Of a DNA stretch of 64,000 nt, positions 1 through 13,785 are shown in pieces. The DNA is from Xylocopa sonorina (Eukaryota; Arthropoda; Insecta; Hymenoptera; Apidae): contig NW_027490162.1 in NCBI RefSeq assembly GCF_050948175.1, positions 806,001 through 870,000 on the forward strand. Reading direction: 5' to 3'. Position numbers and translations under genes: made by a program. The notes below the pieces were generated by a model, which did no database searches, was not told the DNA's origin, and was given only the letters and a program-made list of their open reading frames with translations. Numbering within the stretch: the first letter of the stretch is position 1; every line of letters starts with the position of its first letter.

Positions 1-1138
1 ACTTCGCAAATCATGTTATATCTTACCATGAAACATAGAAATGAGATGCGATATCGCGTTTTAAGAATCATATGAACTCTATTGCTACGATACGTAGACA
101 TCTGCAATCGCTATTTCCTTGCAAGGAAGTGTCGCATTTACGTTCATTTGAATCATAGACGAGGAACGCATAACACTTCGCAATGAATATTATATCTTAT
201 CATGAAACATAGATATGAGATGCAATATCTCGTTTTAAGAATCATAAGAACTCTATGTCTACGATACGTAGACATCTGCAAACGCTATTTCCTAGCGAGG
301 AAGTGTCGCATTCACGTTCATTTGAAGTGCAGACGAGGAATACATAAAACTTCGCAAGTCATATTATATCTTACCATGAAACATAGAAATGAGATGCGAT
401 ATTGTGTTTTGAGAAGCATTAGAACTCTATCGCTACGATACCTAGACATTTGCAAACGCTATTTCCTTGCAAGGAAGTGTCGCATTTACATTCATTTGAA
501 TCGTAGACGAGGAATGCATAACACTTCGCAATGAATATTAAATCTTACCATGAAACATAGAAATGAGATGCAATATCTCGTTTTAAGAAGCATTTGAACT
601 CAATTGCTTCGGTACGTAGACATCTGCAAACGCTATTTCCTTGCAAGGAAGTGTCGCATTCACATTTATTTGAAGTGTAGACGAGGAATACATAACACTT
701 CGCAAGTCATATTATATCTTACCATGAAACATTGAAATGAGATGCGATATCGCGTTTTAAGTAGCATTAGAACTCTACTGCTACGATAGGTAGACATATG
801 CAAACGCTATTTCCTTGCAAGGAAGTGTCGCATTTACATTCATTTGCAGTGTAGACGAGGAATACATCACACTTCGCGAATCATATTATATCTTACCATG
901 AAACATAGAAATGAGATGCGATATTGTGCTTTGAGAAGCATTAGAACTCTATCGCTACGATACCTAGACATCTGCAGACGCTATTTCCTTTCAAGGAAGT
1001 GCCGCATTTACATTCAATTGAATCGTATACGAGGAATACATAACACTTCGCAAATCATATTATATCTTACCATGAAACATACAAATGAGATGCGATATCG
1101 CGTTTTAGGAAGCATTAGAACTCTATTGCTACGATACC

Positions 1139-4100
1139 TAGACATCTGCAAACGCTATTTCCTTGCAAGGAAGTGTCGCATTTACATTCATCTGAAGTGT
1201 AGACGAGGAATACATAACTCTTTGCAAATCATATTATATCTTACCATGAAACATAGAAACGAGATTCGATATCGCGTTTTAAGAAGCATTAGAACTCTAT
1301 TGCTACGATACGTAGACATCTGCAAACTCTATTTCCTTGCAGGGAAGTGTCGCATTTACATTCATTTGAAGTGCGGACGAGGAATACATAACACTTCGCA
1401 AATCATATTATATCTTTCCATGAAACATAGAAATGAGATGCGATAGCGCGTCTTAGGAAGCATTAGAACTCTATTGCTACGATACCTAGACATCTGCAAA
1501 CGCTATTTCCTTGCAAGGACGTGTCGCATTTACGTTCATTTGAATCATAGACGAGGAACGCATAACACTTCGCAATGAATATTATATCTTATCATGAAAC
1601 ATAGATATGAGATGCAATATCTCGTTTTAAGAATCATAAGAACTCTATGGCTACGATACGTAGACACCTGGAAACGCTATTGCCTTGCAAGGAAGTGTCG
1701 CATTTACATTCATTTGAAGTGTAGACGAGGAATACATAACACTTTGCAAATCATATTATATCTTACGAAAAAACATAGAAATGAGATGCGATATCGCGTT
1801 TTAAGGATCATAAGAACTCTATTGCTACGATACGTAGACATCTGCAAACGCTCTTTCCTTGCAAGGAAGTGTCGCATTAACATTCATATGAAGTGTAGAC
1901 GAGGAATACATATCACTTCGCAAATAGTATTATATCTTACCATGAAACATAGAAATGAGATTCGACATCGCGTTTTAAGAAGCATTAGAACACTATTGCT
2001 ACGATACGTAGACATCTGCAAACGCTATTTCCTTGCTAGGAAGTGTCGCATTTTCATTCATTTGAAGTGTAGACGAGGAATACATAACACTTCGCAAATC
2101 ATGTTATATCTTACCATGAAACATAGAAATGAGATGCGATATCGCGTTTTAAGAATCATATGAACTCTATTGCTACGATACGTAGACATCTGCAGACGCT
2201 ATTTCCTTTCAAGGAAGTGCCGCATTTACATTCATTTGAATCGTATACGAGGAATACATAACACTTCGCAAATCATATTATACCTTACCATGAAACATAC
2301 AAATGAGATGCGATATCGCGTTTTAGGAAGCATTAGAACTCTATTGCTACGATACGCAGACATCTGCAAACGCTATTTCCTTGCTAGGAAGTGTCGCATT
2401 TTCATTCATTTGAAGTGTAGACGAGGAATACATAACACTTCGCAAATCATGTTTTATCTTACCATGAAACATAGAAATGAGATGCGATATCGCGTTTTAA
2501 GAATCATATGAACTCTACTGCTACGATAGGTAGACATCTGCAAACGCTATTTCCTTGCAAAGAAGTGTCGCATTTACATTCATTTGAATCGTAGACGAGG
2601 AATGCATAACACTTCGCAATGAATATTAAATCTTACCATGAAACATAGAAATGAGATGCAATATCTCGTTTTAAGAAGCATTTGAACTCAATTGCTTCGG
2701 TACGTAGACATCTGCAAACGCTATTTCCTTGCAAGGAAGTGTCGCATTCACATTCATTTGAAGTGTAGACGAGGAATACATAACACTTCGCAAGTCATAT
2801 TATATCTTACCATGAAATATTGAAAGGAGATGCGATATCGCGTTTTAAGAAGCATTAGAACTCTACTGCTACGATAGGTAGACATATGCAAACGCTATTT
2901 CCTTGCAAGGAAGTGTCGCATTTACATTCATTTGAAGTGTAGACGAGGAATACATCACACTTCGCGAATCATATTATATCTTACCATGAAACATAGAAAT
3001 GAGATGCGATATTGTGCTTTGAGAAGCATTAGAACTCTATCGCTACGATACCTAGACATCTGCAGACGCTATTTCCTTGCAAGGAAGTGTCGCATTTACA
3101 TTCATTTGAAGTGTAGACGAGGAATACATAACACTTCGCAAATCATGTTATATCTTACCATGAAACATGGAAATGAGATGCGATATCGCGTTTTAAGAAT
3201 CATATGAACTCTATTGCTACGATACGTAGACATCTGCAGACGCTATTTCCTTTCAAGGAAGTGCCGCATTTACTTTCATTTGCATCGTAGACGAGGAATA
3301 CATAACACTTCGCAAATCATATTATATCTTACCATGAAACATGGAAATGAGATGCGATATCGCGTTTTAGGAAGCATTAGAACTCTATTGCTACGATACC
3401 TAGACATCTGCAAACGCTATTTCCTTGCAAGGACGTGTCGCATTTACGTTCATTTGAATCATAGACGAGGAATGCATTACACTTCGCAATGAATATTATA
3501 TCTTATCATGAAACATAGAAATGAGATGCAATATCTCGTTTTAAGAATCATAAGAACTCTATGGCTACGATACGTAGACACCTGCAAACGCTATTTCCTA
3601 GCGAGGAAGTGTCGCATTCACATTCATTTGAAGTGCAGACGAGGAATACATAACACTTCGCAAGTCATATTATATCTTACCATGAAACATAGAAATGAGA
3701 TGCGATATCGCGTTTCAGGAAGCATTAGATCTCTACTGCTACGATAGGTAGACATCTGCAAACGCTATTTCCTAGCAAGGAAGTGTCGCATTCACATTCA
3801 TTTGAAGTTTAGACGTGGACTACATAACACTTCGCAATGAATATAACATCTTATCATGAAACATAGAAATGAGATGCGATATCACGTTCTAAGAAGCACT
3901 AAAACTCCATCCCTACGATACGTAGACACCTGCAAACGCTATTTCCTAGCAAGGAAGTGTCGCATTCACATTCATTTGAAGTGTAGACGTGTACTACATA
4001 ACACTTCGTAAATCATATCATATCTTACCATGAAACATGGAAATGAGATGCGATATCGCGTTTTAAGAAGCATTAGAACTCTATTGCTACGATAGGTAGA

Positions 4101-7100
4101 CATCTGCAAACGCTATTTCCTAGCAAGGAAGTGTTGCATTTACATTCATTTGAAGAGTAGAAGAGGAAAACATAGCACTTCGCAAATCATATTATATCCT
4201 ACCATGAAACATAGAAATGAGATGCGATATCGCTTTTTAAGAATCATAAGAACTCTATTGCTACGATACGTAGACATCTGCAAACGCTATTTCCTTGCAA
4301 GGAAGTGTCGCATTTACATTCATTTGAAGTGTAGAAGAGGAATACATAACACTTCGCAAATCATATTATATCTTACCATGAAACATAGAAATGTGATGCG
4401 ATATCGCGTTTTAAGAAGCATTAGAACTCTATTGCTACGATAGGTAGATATCTGCAAACGCTATTTCCTAGCAAGGAAGTGTCGCATTTACATTCATTTG
4501 AAGTGTAGACGAGGAATACATAACACTTCGCAAATCATATTATATCTTACCATGAAACACAGAAATGAGATTTGATATCGCGTTTTAAGAATCATAAGAA
4601 TTCTATTGCTACGATACGTAGACATCTCCAAACGCTATTTCCTTGCAAGGAAGTGTCGCATCTACATTCATTTGAAGTGTAGAAGAGGAATACATAACAC
4701 TTCGCAAATCATATTATATCTTACCATGAAACATGGAAATGAGATGCGATATCGCGTTTAAAGAAGTATTAGAGCACTATTGCTAAGATAGGTAGACATT
4801 TGCAAACTCTATTTCCTTGCCAGGAAGTGTCGCATTTACATTCATTTGAAGTGTAGACGAGGACTACATAACACTTCTCGAATCATATTCTATCTTACCA
4901 TGAAACATAGGAATGAGATACGATATCGCGTTTTAAGAAGCATTAGAACTCTATTGCTACGATACCTAGTCATCTGCAGACGCTATTTCCTAGCAGGGAA
5001 GTGTGGCATTTACATTCATTTGAAGTGTAGACGAGGAATGCATAACACTTCGCAATGAATATTATATCTTATCATGAAACATAAAAATGAGATGCGATAT
5101 CTCGTTTTAAGAAGCACTAGAACTCTATCCCTACTATACGTGGACATCTGCAAACGCTATTTCCTTGCAGGGAAGTTTCGCATCTACATTCATTTGAAGT
5201 GTAGAAGAGGAATACATAACACTTCGCAAATCATATTATATCTTACCATGAAACATGGAAATGAGATGCGATACCGCGTTTTAAGAAGCATTAGAACTCT
5301 ATTGCTACGATAGGTAGACATCTGCAAACGCTATTTCCTAGCAAGGAAGTGTCGCATTTACATTCATTTGAAGTGTAGACGAGGAATACATAACACTTCG
5401 CAAATCATATTATATCTTACCATGAAACACAGAAATGAGATTTGATATCGCGTTTTAAGAATCATAAGAATTCTATTGCTACGATACGTAGACATCTCCA
5501 AACGCTATTTCCTTGCAAGGAAGTGTCGCATCTACATTCATTTGAAGTGTAGAAGAGGAATACATAACACTTCGCAAATCATATTATATCTTACCATGAA
5601 ACATGGAAATGAGATGCGATATCGCGTTTAAAGAAGTATTAGAGCACTATTGCTAAGATAGGTAGACATTTGCAAACTCTATTTCCTTGCCAGGAAGTGT
5701 CGCATTTACATTCATTTGAAGTGTAGACGAGGACTACAAAACACTTCTCGAATCATATTCTATCTTACCATGAAACATAGGAATGAGATGCGATATCGCG
5801 TTTTAAGAAGCATTAGAACTCTATTGCTACGATACCTAGTCATCTGCAGACGCTATTTCCTAGCAGGGAAGTGTGGCATTTACATTCATTTGAAGTGTAG
5901 ACGAGGAATGCATAACACTTCGCAATGAATATTATATCTTATCATGAAACATAAAAATGAGATGCGATATCTCGTTTTAAGAAGCACTAGAACTCTATCC
6001 CTACTATACGTGGACATCTGCAAACGCTATTTCCTTGCAGGGAAGTTTCGCATCTACATTCATTTGAAGTGTAGAAGAGGAATACATAACACTTCGCAAA
6101 TCATATTATATCTTACCATGAAACATGGAAATGAGATGCGATACCGCGTTTTAAGAAGCATTAGAACTCTATTGCTACGATAGGTAGACATCTGCAAACG
6201 CTATTTCCTAGCAAGGAAGTGTCGCATTTACATTCATTTGAAGTGTAGACGAGGAATACATAACACTTCGCAAATCATATTATATCTTACCATGAAACAC
6301 AGAAATGAGATTTGATATCGCGTTTTAAGAATCATAAGAACTCTATTGCTACGATACGTAGACATCTCCAAACGCTATTTCCTTGCAAGGAAGTGTCTCA
6401 TCTACATTCATTTGAAGTGTAGAAGAGGAATACATAACACTTCGCAAATCATATTATATCTTACCATGAAACATGGAAATGAGATGCGATACCGCGTTTT
6501 AAGAAGCATTAGAACTCTATTGCTACGATAGGTAGACATCTGCAAACGCTATTTCCTTGCAAGGAAGTGTCGCATTTACATTCATCTGAAGTGTAGACGA
6601 GGAATACATAACTCTTTGCAAATCATATTATATCTTACCATGAAACATAGAAACGAGATTCGATATCGCGTTTTAAGAAGCATTAGAACTCTATTGCTAC
6701 GATACGTAGACATCTGCAAACGCTATTTCCTTGCAGGGAAGTGTCGCATTTACATTCATTTGAAGTGCGGACGAGGAATACATAACACTTCGCAAATCAT
6801 ATTATATCTTTCCATGAAACATAGAAATGAGATGCGATAGCGCGTCTTAGGAAGCATTAGAACTCTATTGCTACGATACCTAGACATCTGCAAACGCTAT
6901 TTCCTTGCAAGGACGTGTCGCATTTACGTTCATTTGAATCATAGACGAGGAACGCATAACACTTCGCAATGAATATTATATCTTATCATGAAACATAGAT
7001 ATGAGATGCAATATCTCGTTTTAAGAATCATAAGAACTCTATGGCTACGATACGTAGACACCTGGAAACGCTATTTCCTTGCAAGGAAGTGTCGCATTTA

Positions 7101-7557
7101 CATTCATTTGAAGTGTAGACGAGGAATACATAACACTTTGCAAATCATATTATATCCTACGAAAAAACATAAAAATGAGATGCGATATCGCGTTTTAAGA
7201 ATCATAAGAACTCTATTGCTACGATACGTAGACATCTGCAAACGCTCTTTCCTTGCAAGGAAGTGTCGCATTAACATTCATATGAAGTGTAGACGAGGAA
7301 TACATATCACTTCGCAAATAGTATTATATCTTACCATGAAACATAGAAATGAGATTCGACATCGCGTTTTAAGAAGCATTAGAACACTATTGCTACGATT
7401 CGTAGACATCTGCAAACGCTATTTCCTTGCTAGGAAGTGTCGCATTTTCATTCATTTGAAGTGTAGACGAGGAATACATAACACTTCGCAAATCATGTTA
7501 TATCTTACCATGAAACATAGAAATGAGATGCGATATCGCTTTTTAAGAATCATATGA
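1139..7557 (+). repeat. Segmental duplication, offset 5394 bp (31 monomers)
   Basis: Positions 1139-2163 recur at 6533-7557 with few differences. Shared markers include the tcatctgaag monomer, the rare aactctttgc (1217 and 6611), the gagattcg monomer, gatagcgcgtctt and acgaaaaaacat. The offset is exactly 31 monomers, as expected for unequal exchange or amplification in register. The interval given spans both copies. Confidence 0.85.
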
Positions 7558-9951
7558 ACTCTATTGCTACGATACCTAGACATCTGCAAACGATATTTCC
7601 TTGCAAGGAAGTGTCGCATTTACATTCATTTGAAGTGTAGACGAGGAATACATAACACTTTGCAAATCATATTATATCTTACGAAAAAACATAGAAATGA
7701 GATGCGATATCGCGTTTTAAGGATCATAAGAACTCTATTGCTACGATACGTAGACATCTGCAAACGCTCTTTCCTTGCAAGGAAGTGTCGCATTAACATT
7801 CATATGAAGTGTAGACGAGGAATACATATCACTTCGCAAATAGTATTATATCTTACCATGAAACATAGAAATGAGATTCGACATCGCGTTTTAAGAAGCA
7901 TTAGAACACTATTGCTACGATACGTAGACATCTGCAAACGCTATTTCCTTGCTAGGAAGTGTCGCATTTTCATTCATTTGAAGTGTAGACGAGGAATACA
8001 TAACACTTCGCAAATCATGTTATATCTTACCATGAAACATAGAAATGAGATGCGATATCGCGTTTTAAGAATCATATGAACTCTATTGCTACGATACGTA
8101 GACATCTGCAGACGCTATTTCCTTTCAAGGAAGTGCCGCATTTACATTCATTTGAATCGTATACGAGGAATACATAACACTTCGCAAATCATATTATACC
8201 TTACCATGAAACATACAAATGAGATGCGATATCGCGTTTTAGGAAGCATTAGAACTCTATTGCTACGATACGCAGACATCTGCAAACGCTATTTCCTTGC
8301 TAGGAAGTGTCGCATTTTCATTCATTTGAAGTGTAGACGAGGAATACATAACACTTCGCAAATCATGTTTTATCTTACCATGAAACATAGAAATGAGATG
8401 CGATATCGCGTTTTAAGAATCATATGAACTCTACTGCTACGATAGGTAGACATCTGCAAACGCTATTTCCTTGCAAAGAAGTGTCGCATTTACATTCATT
8501 TGAATCGTAGACGAGGAATGCATAACACTTCGCAATGAATATTAAATCTTACCATGAAACATAGAAATGAGATGCAATATCTCGTTTTAAGAAGCATTTG
8601 AACTCAATTGCTTCGGTACGTAGACATCTGCAAACGCCATTTCCTTGCAAGGAAGTGTCGCATTCACATTTATTTGAAGTGTAGACGAGGAATACATAAC
8701 ACTTCGCAAGTCATATTATATCTTACCATGAAACATTGAAATGAGATGCGATATCGCGTTTTAAGAAGCATTAGAACTCTACTGCTACGATAGGTAGACA
8801 TATGCAAACGCTATTTCCTTGCAAGGAAGTGTCGCATTTACATTCATTTGAAGTGTAGACGAGGAATACATCACACTTCGCGAATCATATTATATCTTAC
8901 CATGAAACATAGAAATGAGATGCGATATTGTGCTTTGAGAAGCATTAGAACTCTATCGCTACGATACCTAGACATCTGCAGACGCTATTTCCTTGCAAGG
9001 AAGTGTCGCATTTACATTCATTTGAAGTGTAGACGAGGAATACATAACACTTCGCAAATCATGTTATATCTTACCATGAAACATGGAAATGAGATGCGAT
9101 ATCGCGTTTTAAGAATCATATGAACTCTATTGCTACGATACGTAGACATCTGCAGACGCTATTTCCTTTCAAGGAAGTGCCGCATTTACTTTCATTTGCA
9201 TCGTAGACGAGGAATACATAACACTTCGCAAATCATATTATATCTTACCATGAAACATGGAAATGAGATGCGATATCGCGTTTTAGGAAGCATTAGAACT
9301 CTATTGCTACGATACCTAGACATCTGCAAACGCTATTTCCTTGCAAGGACGTGTCGCATTTACGTTCATTTGAATCATAGACGAGGAATGCATTACACTT
9401 CGCAATGAATATTATATCTTATCATGAAACATAAATATGAGATGCAATATCTCGTTTTAAGAATCATAAGAACTCTATGGCTACGATACGTAGACACCTG
9501 CAAACGCTATTTCCTAGCGAGGAAGTGTCGCATTCACATTCATTTGAAGTGCAGACGAGGAATACATAACACTTCGCAAGTCATATTATATCTTACCATG
9601 AAACATAGAAATGAGATGCGATATCGCGTTTCAGGAAGCATTAGATCTCTACTGCTACGATAGGTAGACATCTGCAAACGCTATTTCCTAGCAAGGAAGT
9701 GTCGCATTCACATTCATTTGAAGTTTAGACGTGGACTACATAACACTTCGCAATGAATATAACATCTTATCATGAAACATAGAAATGAGATGCGATATCA
9801 CGTTCTAAGAAGCACTAAAACTCCATCCCTACGATACCTAGACATCTGCAAACGCTATTTCCTAGCAAGGAAGTGTCGCATTCACATTCATTTGAAGTGT
9901 AGACGTGTACTACATAACACTTCGTAAAGCATATCATATCTTACCATGAAA
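1684..9951 (+). repeat. Segmental duplication, offset 5916 bp (34 monomers)
   Basis: Positions 1684-4035 (about 2.35 kb) recur at 7600-9951 with only occasional substitutions, including the stop-bearing atcatatgaac monomers and the gtgtactacataacacttcgtaaa monomer. The first part of the source (1684-2163) is therefore present three times: original, at +5394 and at +5916. The last two copies lie 522 bp apart, so a three-monomer duplication is nested here. The interval spans both copies. Confidence 0.85.
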
Positions 9952-12730
9952 CATAGAAATGAGATGCGATATCGCGCTTTAAGAAGCATTAGATATCTAT
10001 TGCTACGATACGTTGACATCTGCAAACGCTATTTCCTAGCAAGGAAGTGTCGCATTTACATTCATTTGAAGTGTAGACGAGAAATACATAACACTTCGCA
10101 ATGAATATTACATCTTGTCATGAAACATGGAAATGAGATGCGATATCGCGTTTTAAGAAGCATTAGAACTCTATTGCTACGATAGGTAGATATCTGCAAA
10201 CGCTATTTCCTAGCAAGGAAGTGTCGCATTTACATTCATTTGAAGAGTAGAAGAGGAATACATAACACTTCGCAAATCATATTATATCCTACCATGAAAC
10301 ATTGAAATGAGATGCGATATCGCTTTTTAAGAATCATAAGAACTCTATTGCTACGATACGTAGACATCTGCAAACGCTATTTCCTTGCAAGGAAATGCCG
10401 CATTTACTTTCATTTGCATCGTAGACGAGGAATACATAACACTTCGCAAATCATATTATATCTTACCATGAAACATGGAAATGAGATGCGATATCGCGTT
10501 TTAGGAAGCATTAGAACTCTATTGCTACGATACCTAGACATCTGCAAACGCTATTTCCTTGCAAGGACGTGTCGCATTTACGTTCATTTGAATCATAGAC
10601 GAGGAATGCATTACACTTCGCAATGAATATTATATCTTATCATGAAACATAGAAATGAGATGCAATATCTCGTTTTAAGAATCATAAGAACTCTATGGCT
10701 ACGATACGTAGACACCTGCAAACGCTATTTCCTAGCGAGGAAGTGTCGCATTCACATTCATTTGAAGTGCAGACGAGGAATACATAACACTTCGCAAGTC
10801 ATATTATATCTTACCATGAAACATAGAAATGAGATGCGATATCGCGTTTTAAGAAGCATTAGAACTCTACTGCTACGATAGGTAGACATCTGCAAACGCT
10901 ATTTCCTAGCAAGGAAGTGTCGCATTCACATTCATTTGAAGTTTAGACGTGGACTACATAACACTTCGCAATGAATATAACATCTTATCATGAAACATAG
11001 AAATGAGATGCGATATCACGTTCTAAGAAGCACTAAAACTCCATCCCTACGATACGTAGACACCTGCAAACGCTATTTCCTAGCAAGGAAGTGTCGCATT
11101 CACATTCATTTGAAGTGTAGACGTGTACTACATAACACTTCGTAAATCATATCATATCTTACCATGAAACATGGAAATGAGATGCGATATCGCGTTTTAA
11201 GAAGCATTAGAACTCTATTGCTACGATAGGTAGACATCTGCAAACGCTATTTCCTAGCAAGGAAGTGTTGCATTTACATTCATTTGAAGAGTAGAAGAGG
11301 AAAACATAGCCACTTCGCAAATCATATTATATCCTACCATGAAACATAGAAATGAGATGCGATATCGCTTTTAAGAATCATAAGAACTCTATTGCTACGA
11401 TACGTAGACATCTGCAAACGCTATTTCCTTGCAAGGAAGTGTCGCATTTACATTCATTTGAAGTGTAGAAGAGGAATACATAACACTTCGCAAATCATAT
11501 TATATCTTACCATGAAACATGGAAATGTGATGCGATATCGCGTTTTAAGAAGCATTAGAACTCTATTGCTACGATAGGTAGATATCTGCAAACGCTATTT
11601 CCTAGCAAGGAAGTGTCGCATTTACATTCATTTGAAGTGTAGACGAGGAATACATAACACTTCGCAAATCATATTATATCTTACCATGAAACACAGAAAT
11701 GAGATTTGATATCGCGTTTTAAGAATCATAAGAATTCTATTGCTACGATACGTAGACATCTCCAAACGCTATTTCCTTGCAAGGAAGTGTCGCATCTACA
11801 TTCATTTGAAGTGTAGAAGAGGAATACATAACACTTCGCAAATCACATTATATCTTACCATGAAACATGGAAATGAGATGCGATATCGCGTTTAAAGAAG
11901 TATTAGAGCACTATTGCTAAGATAGGTAGACATTTGCAAACTCTATTTCCTTGCCAGGAAGTGTCGCATTTACATTCATTTGAAGTGTAGACGAGGACTA
12001 CATAACACTTCTCGAATCATATTCTATCTTACCATGAAACATAGGAATGAGATGCGATATCGCGTTTTAAGAAGCATTAGAACTCTATTGCTACGATACC
12101 TAGTCATCTGCAGACGCTATTTCCTAGCAGGGAAGTGTGGCATTTACATTCATTTGAAGTGTAGACGAGGAATGCATAACACTTCGCAATGAATATTATA
12201 TCTTATCATGAAACATAAAAATGAGATGCGATATCTCGTTTTAAGAAGCACTAGAACTCTATCCCTACTATACGTGGACATCTGCAAACGCTATTTCCTT
12301 GCAGGGAAGTTTCGCATCTACATTCATTTGAAGTGTAGAAGAGGAATACATAACACTTCGCAAATCATATTATATCTTACCATGAAACATGGAAATGAGA
12401 TGCGATACCGCGTTTTAAGAAGCATTAGAACTCTATTGCTACGATAGGTAGACATCTGCAAACGCTATTTCCTAGCAAGGAAGTGTCGCATTTACATTCA
12501 TTTGAAGTGTAGACGAGGAATACATAACACTTCGCAAATCATATTATATCTTACCATGAAACACAGAAATGAGATTTGATATCGCGTTTTAAGAATCATA
12601 AGAATTCTATTGCTACGATACGTAGACATCTCCAAACGCTATTTCCTTGCAAGGAAGTGTCGCATCTACATTCATTTGAAGTGTAGAAGAGGAATACATA
12701 ACACTTCGCAAATCATATTATATCTTACCA
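3260..12730 (+). repeat. Segmental duplication, offset 7134 bp (41 monomers)
   Basis: Positions 3260-5596 recur at 10394-12730, where the copy is cut by the assembly gap. Shared markers are tactttcatttgcatcg (3273 region), the gtggactacat monomer, gtgttgcatttac and the 870-bp unit. The copy carries a one-base insertion near 11310 and a one-base loss in a T run near 11369 that the original lacks. The source overlaps that of the 5916-bp duplication, so amplification events were layered. The interval spans both copies. Confidence 0.85.
4441..6530 (+). repeat. 870-bp (5-monomer) higher-order repeat, 2.4 copies
   Basis: Units 4441-5310 and 5311-6180 are nearly identical. A third copy begins at 6181 but switches near 6480 to the monomer that ends the unit, so it contains two monomers fewer. 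This is the product expected from an out-of-step exchange between its two similar gaagagg monomers. Within the unit are diagnostic variants: gagatttgat (stop), catctccaaacg, the cgtttaaagaagtattag monomer, ctagtcatctgcagacgc and ctatccctactatacg. One unit and part of a second recur at 11575-12730. Confidence 0.85.
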
Positions 12731-12830
12731 NNNNNNNNNNNNNNNNNNNNNNNNNNNNNNNNNNNNNNNNNNNNNNNNNNNNNNNNNNNNNNNNNNNNNN
12801 NNNNNNNNNNNNNNNNNNNNNNNNNNNNNN
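12731..12830. other. Assembly gap (100 N)
   Basis: Exactly 100 N, a conventional placeholder for a gap of unknown size. The left edge stops at monomer position 29 (ttacca) and the right edge resumes at position 80 (ctattgctac). In-register continuation would need 50 bases plus any number of 174-bp units, so the 100 N do not represent the true distance. The reading frame and repeat register change by 50 across it for this reason alone. Confidence 0.98.
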
Positions 12831-13774
12831 CTATTGCTACGATACCTAGACATCGGCAGACGCTGTTTCCTAGCAAGGAAGTGTCGCATTTACATTCATT
12901 TGAAGTGTAAACGAGGAGTACATAACACTTCGCAATGAATAATATATCTTATCATGAAACATAGAAATGAGATGCAATATCTCGTTTTAAGAAGCATTTG
13001 AACTCTACTGCTACGATACCTAGACATCTGCAAACACTATTTCCTTGCAAGGAAGTGTCGCATTTACACTCATTTGAATCGTATACGAGGAATGCATAAC
13101 ACTACGCAATGAATATTATATCTTATCATGAAACATAGATATGAGATGCAATATCTCGTTTTAAGAAGCATTTGGACTCTATTGCTACGATACCTAGACA
13201 TCTGCAGACGCTATTTCCTGGCAAGGAAGTGTCGCATTTACATTCACTTGAAGTGTAGACGAGGAATACATGACACTTCGCAAATCATATTATATCTTAC
13301 CATGAAAGATAGAAATGAGACGCGATATCGCGTTTTAAGAAGCATTAGAAAGCTAATGCTACGATACGAAGACATCTGCAAACGCTATTTCCTAGCGAGG
13401 AAGTATCGCATTCACATTCATTTGAAGTGTAGACGATGAATACATAACACTTCGCAAATCATGTTATATCTTACCATGAAACATAGAAATGAGATGCGAT
13501 ATCGCGTTTTAAGAATCATATGAACTCTATTGCTACGATACCTAGACATCTGCAAACACTATTTCCTTGCAAGGAAGTGTCGCATTTACATTCATTTGAA
13601 TCGTATACGAGGAATGCATAACACTTCGCAATGAATATTATATCTTATCATGAAGCATAGATATGAGATGCGATATCGCGTTTTAAGAAGCATTAGAACT
13701 CTATCGCTACGATACGTAGACATCTGCAATAGCTATTTCCTTGCAAGGACGTGTCGCATTTACTTTCATTTGAA

Positions 13775-13785
13775 GTGTATATCTC
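13775..13785 (+). repeat. 68-bp deletion junction, copy 1
   Basis: The sequence runs gtgta directly into tatctcgttttaag, joining monomer position 157 to position 52 of the next monomer. The missing stretch is 68 bp, shown by the register change from 51 to 157 modulo 174. The joined ends share TA. The loss shifts the frame, so the open frame reads into unrelated residues and ends at 13886. Confidence 0.9.

Larger units (their letters stand above)
1..12730 (+). repeat. 174-bp satellite array, block 1
   Basis: Head-to-tail tandem repeat. The motif acttcgcaa recurs at 1, 175, 349 and so on, and stays in register (positions equal to 1 modulo 174) up to the gap, so the unit is 174 bp. Monomers differ by scattered substitutions with almost no indels. 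Most end or begin with linked variants: cgcaaatcatatt versus cgcaatgaatatt, and aagtgtagacg versus aatcgtagacg. The block is a mosaic of large duplications, listed separately. Stop-free stretches in the plus strand encode basic repeats of a 58-residue unit, but stop-bearing variants (gataggtag, atcatatgaac, gcaatgaat) interrupt them every one to five monomers. No gene is supported. The scale, orientation and homogeneity are those of a eukaryotic centromeric or heterochromatic satellite. I do not recognise the family by name. Confidence 0.97.

Noticed and set aside
202..534. Open frame of 110 codons and the many similar frames of 60-360 codons across the window
   Set aside because: Every one is an in-frame stretch of the same satellite unit between stop-bearing variants. 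No nonrepetitive sequence, splice structure or domain is present.
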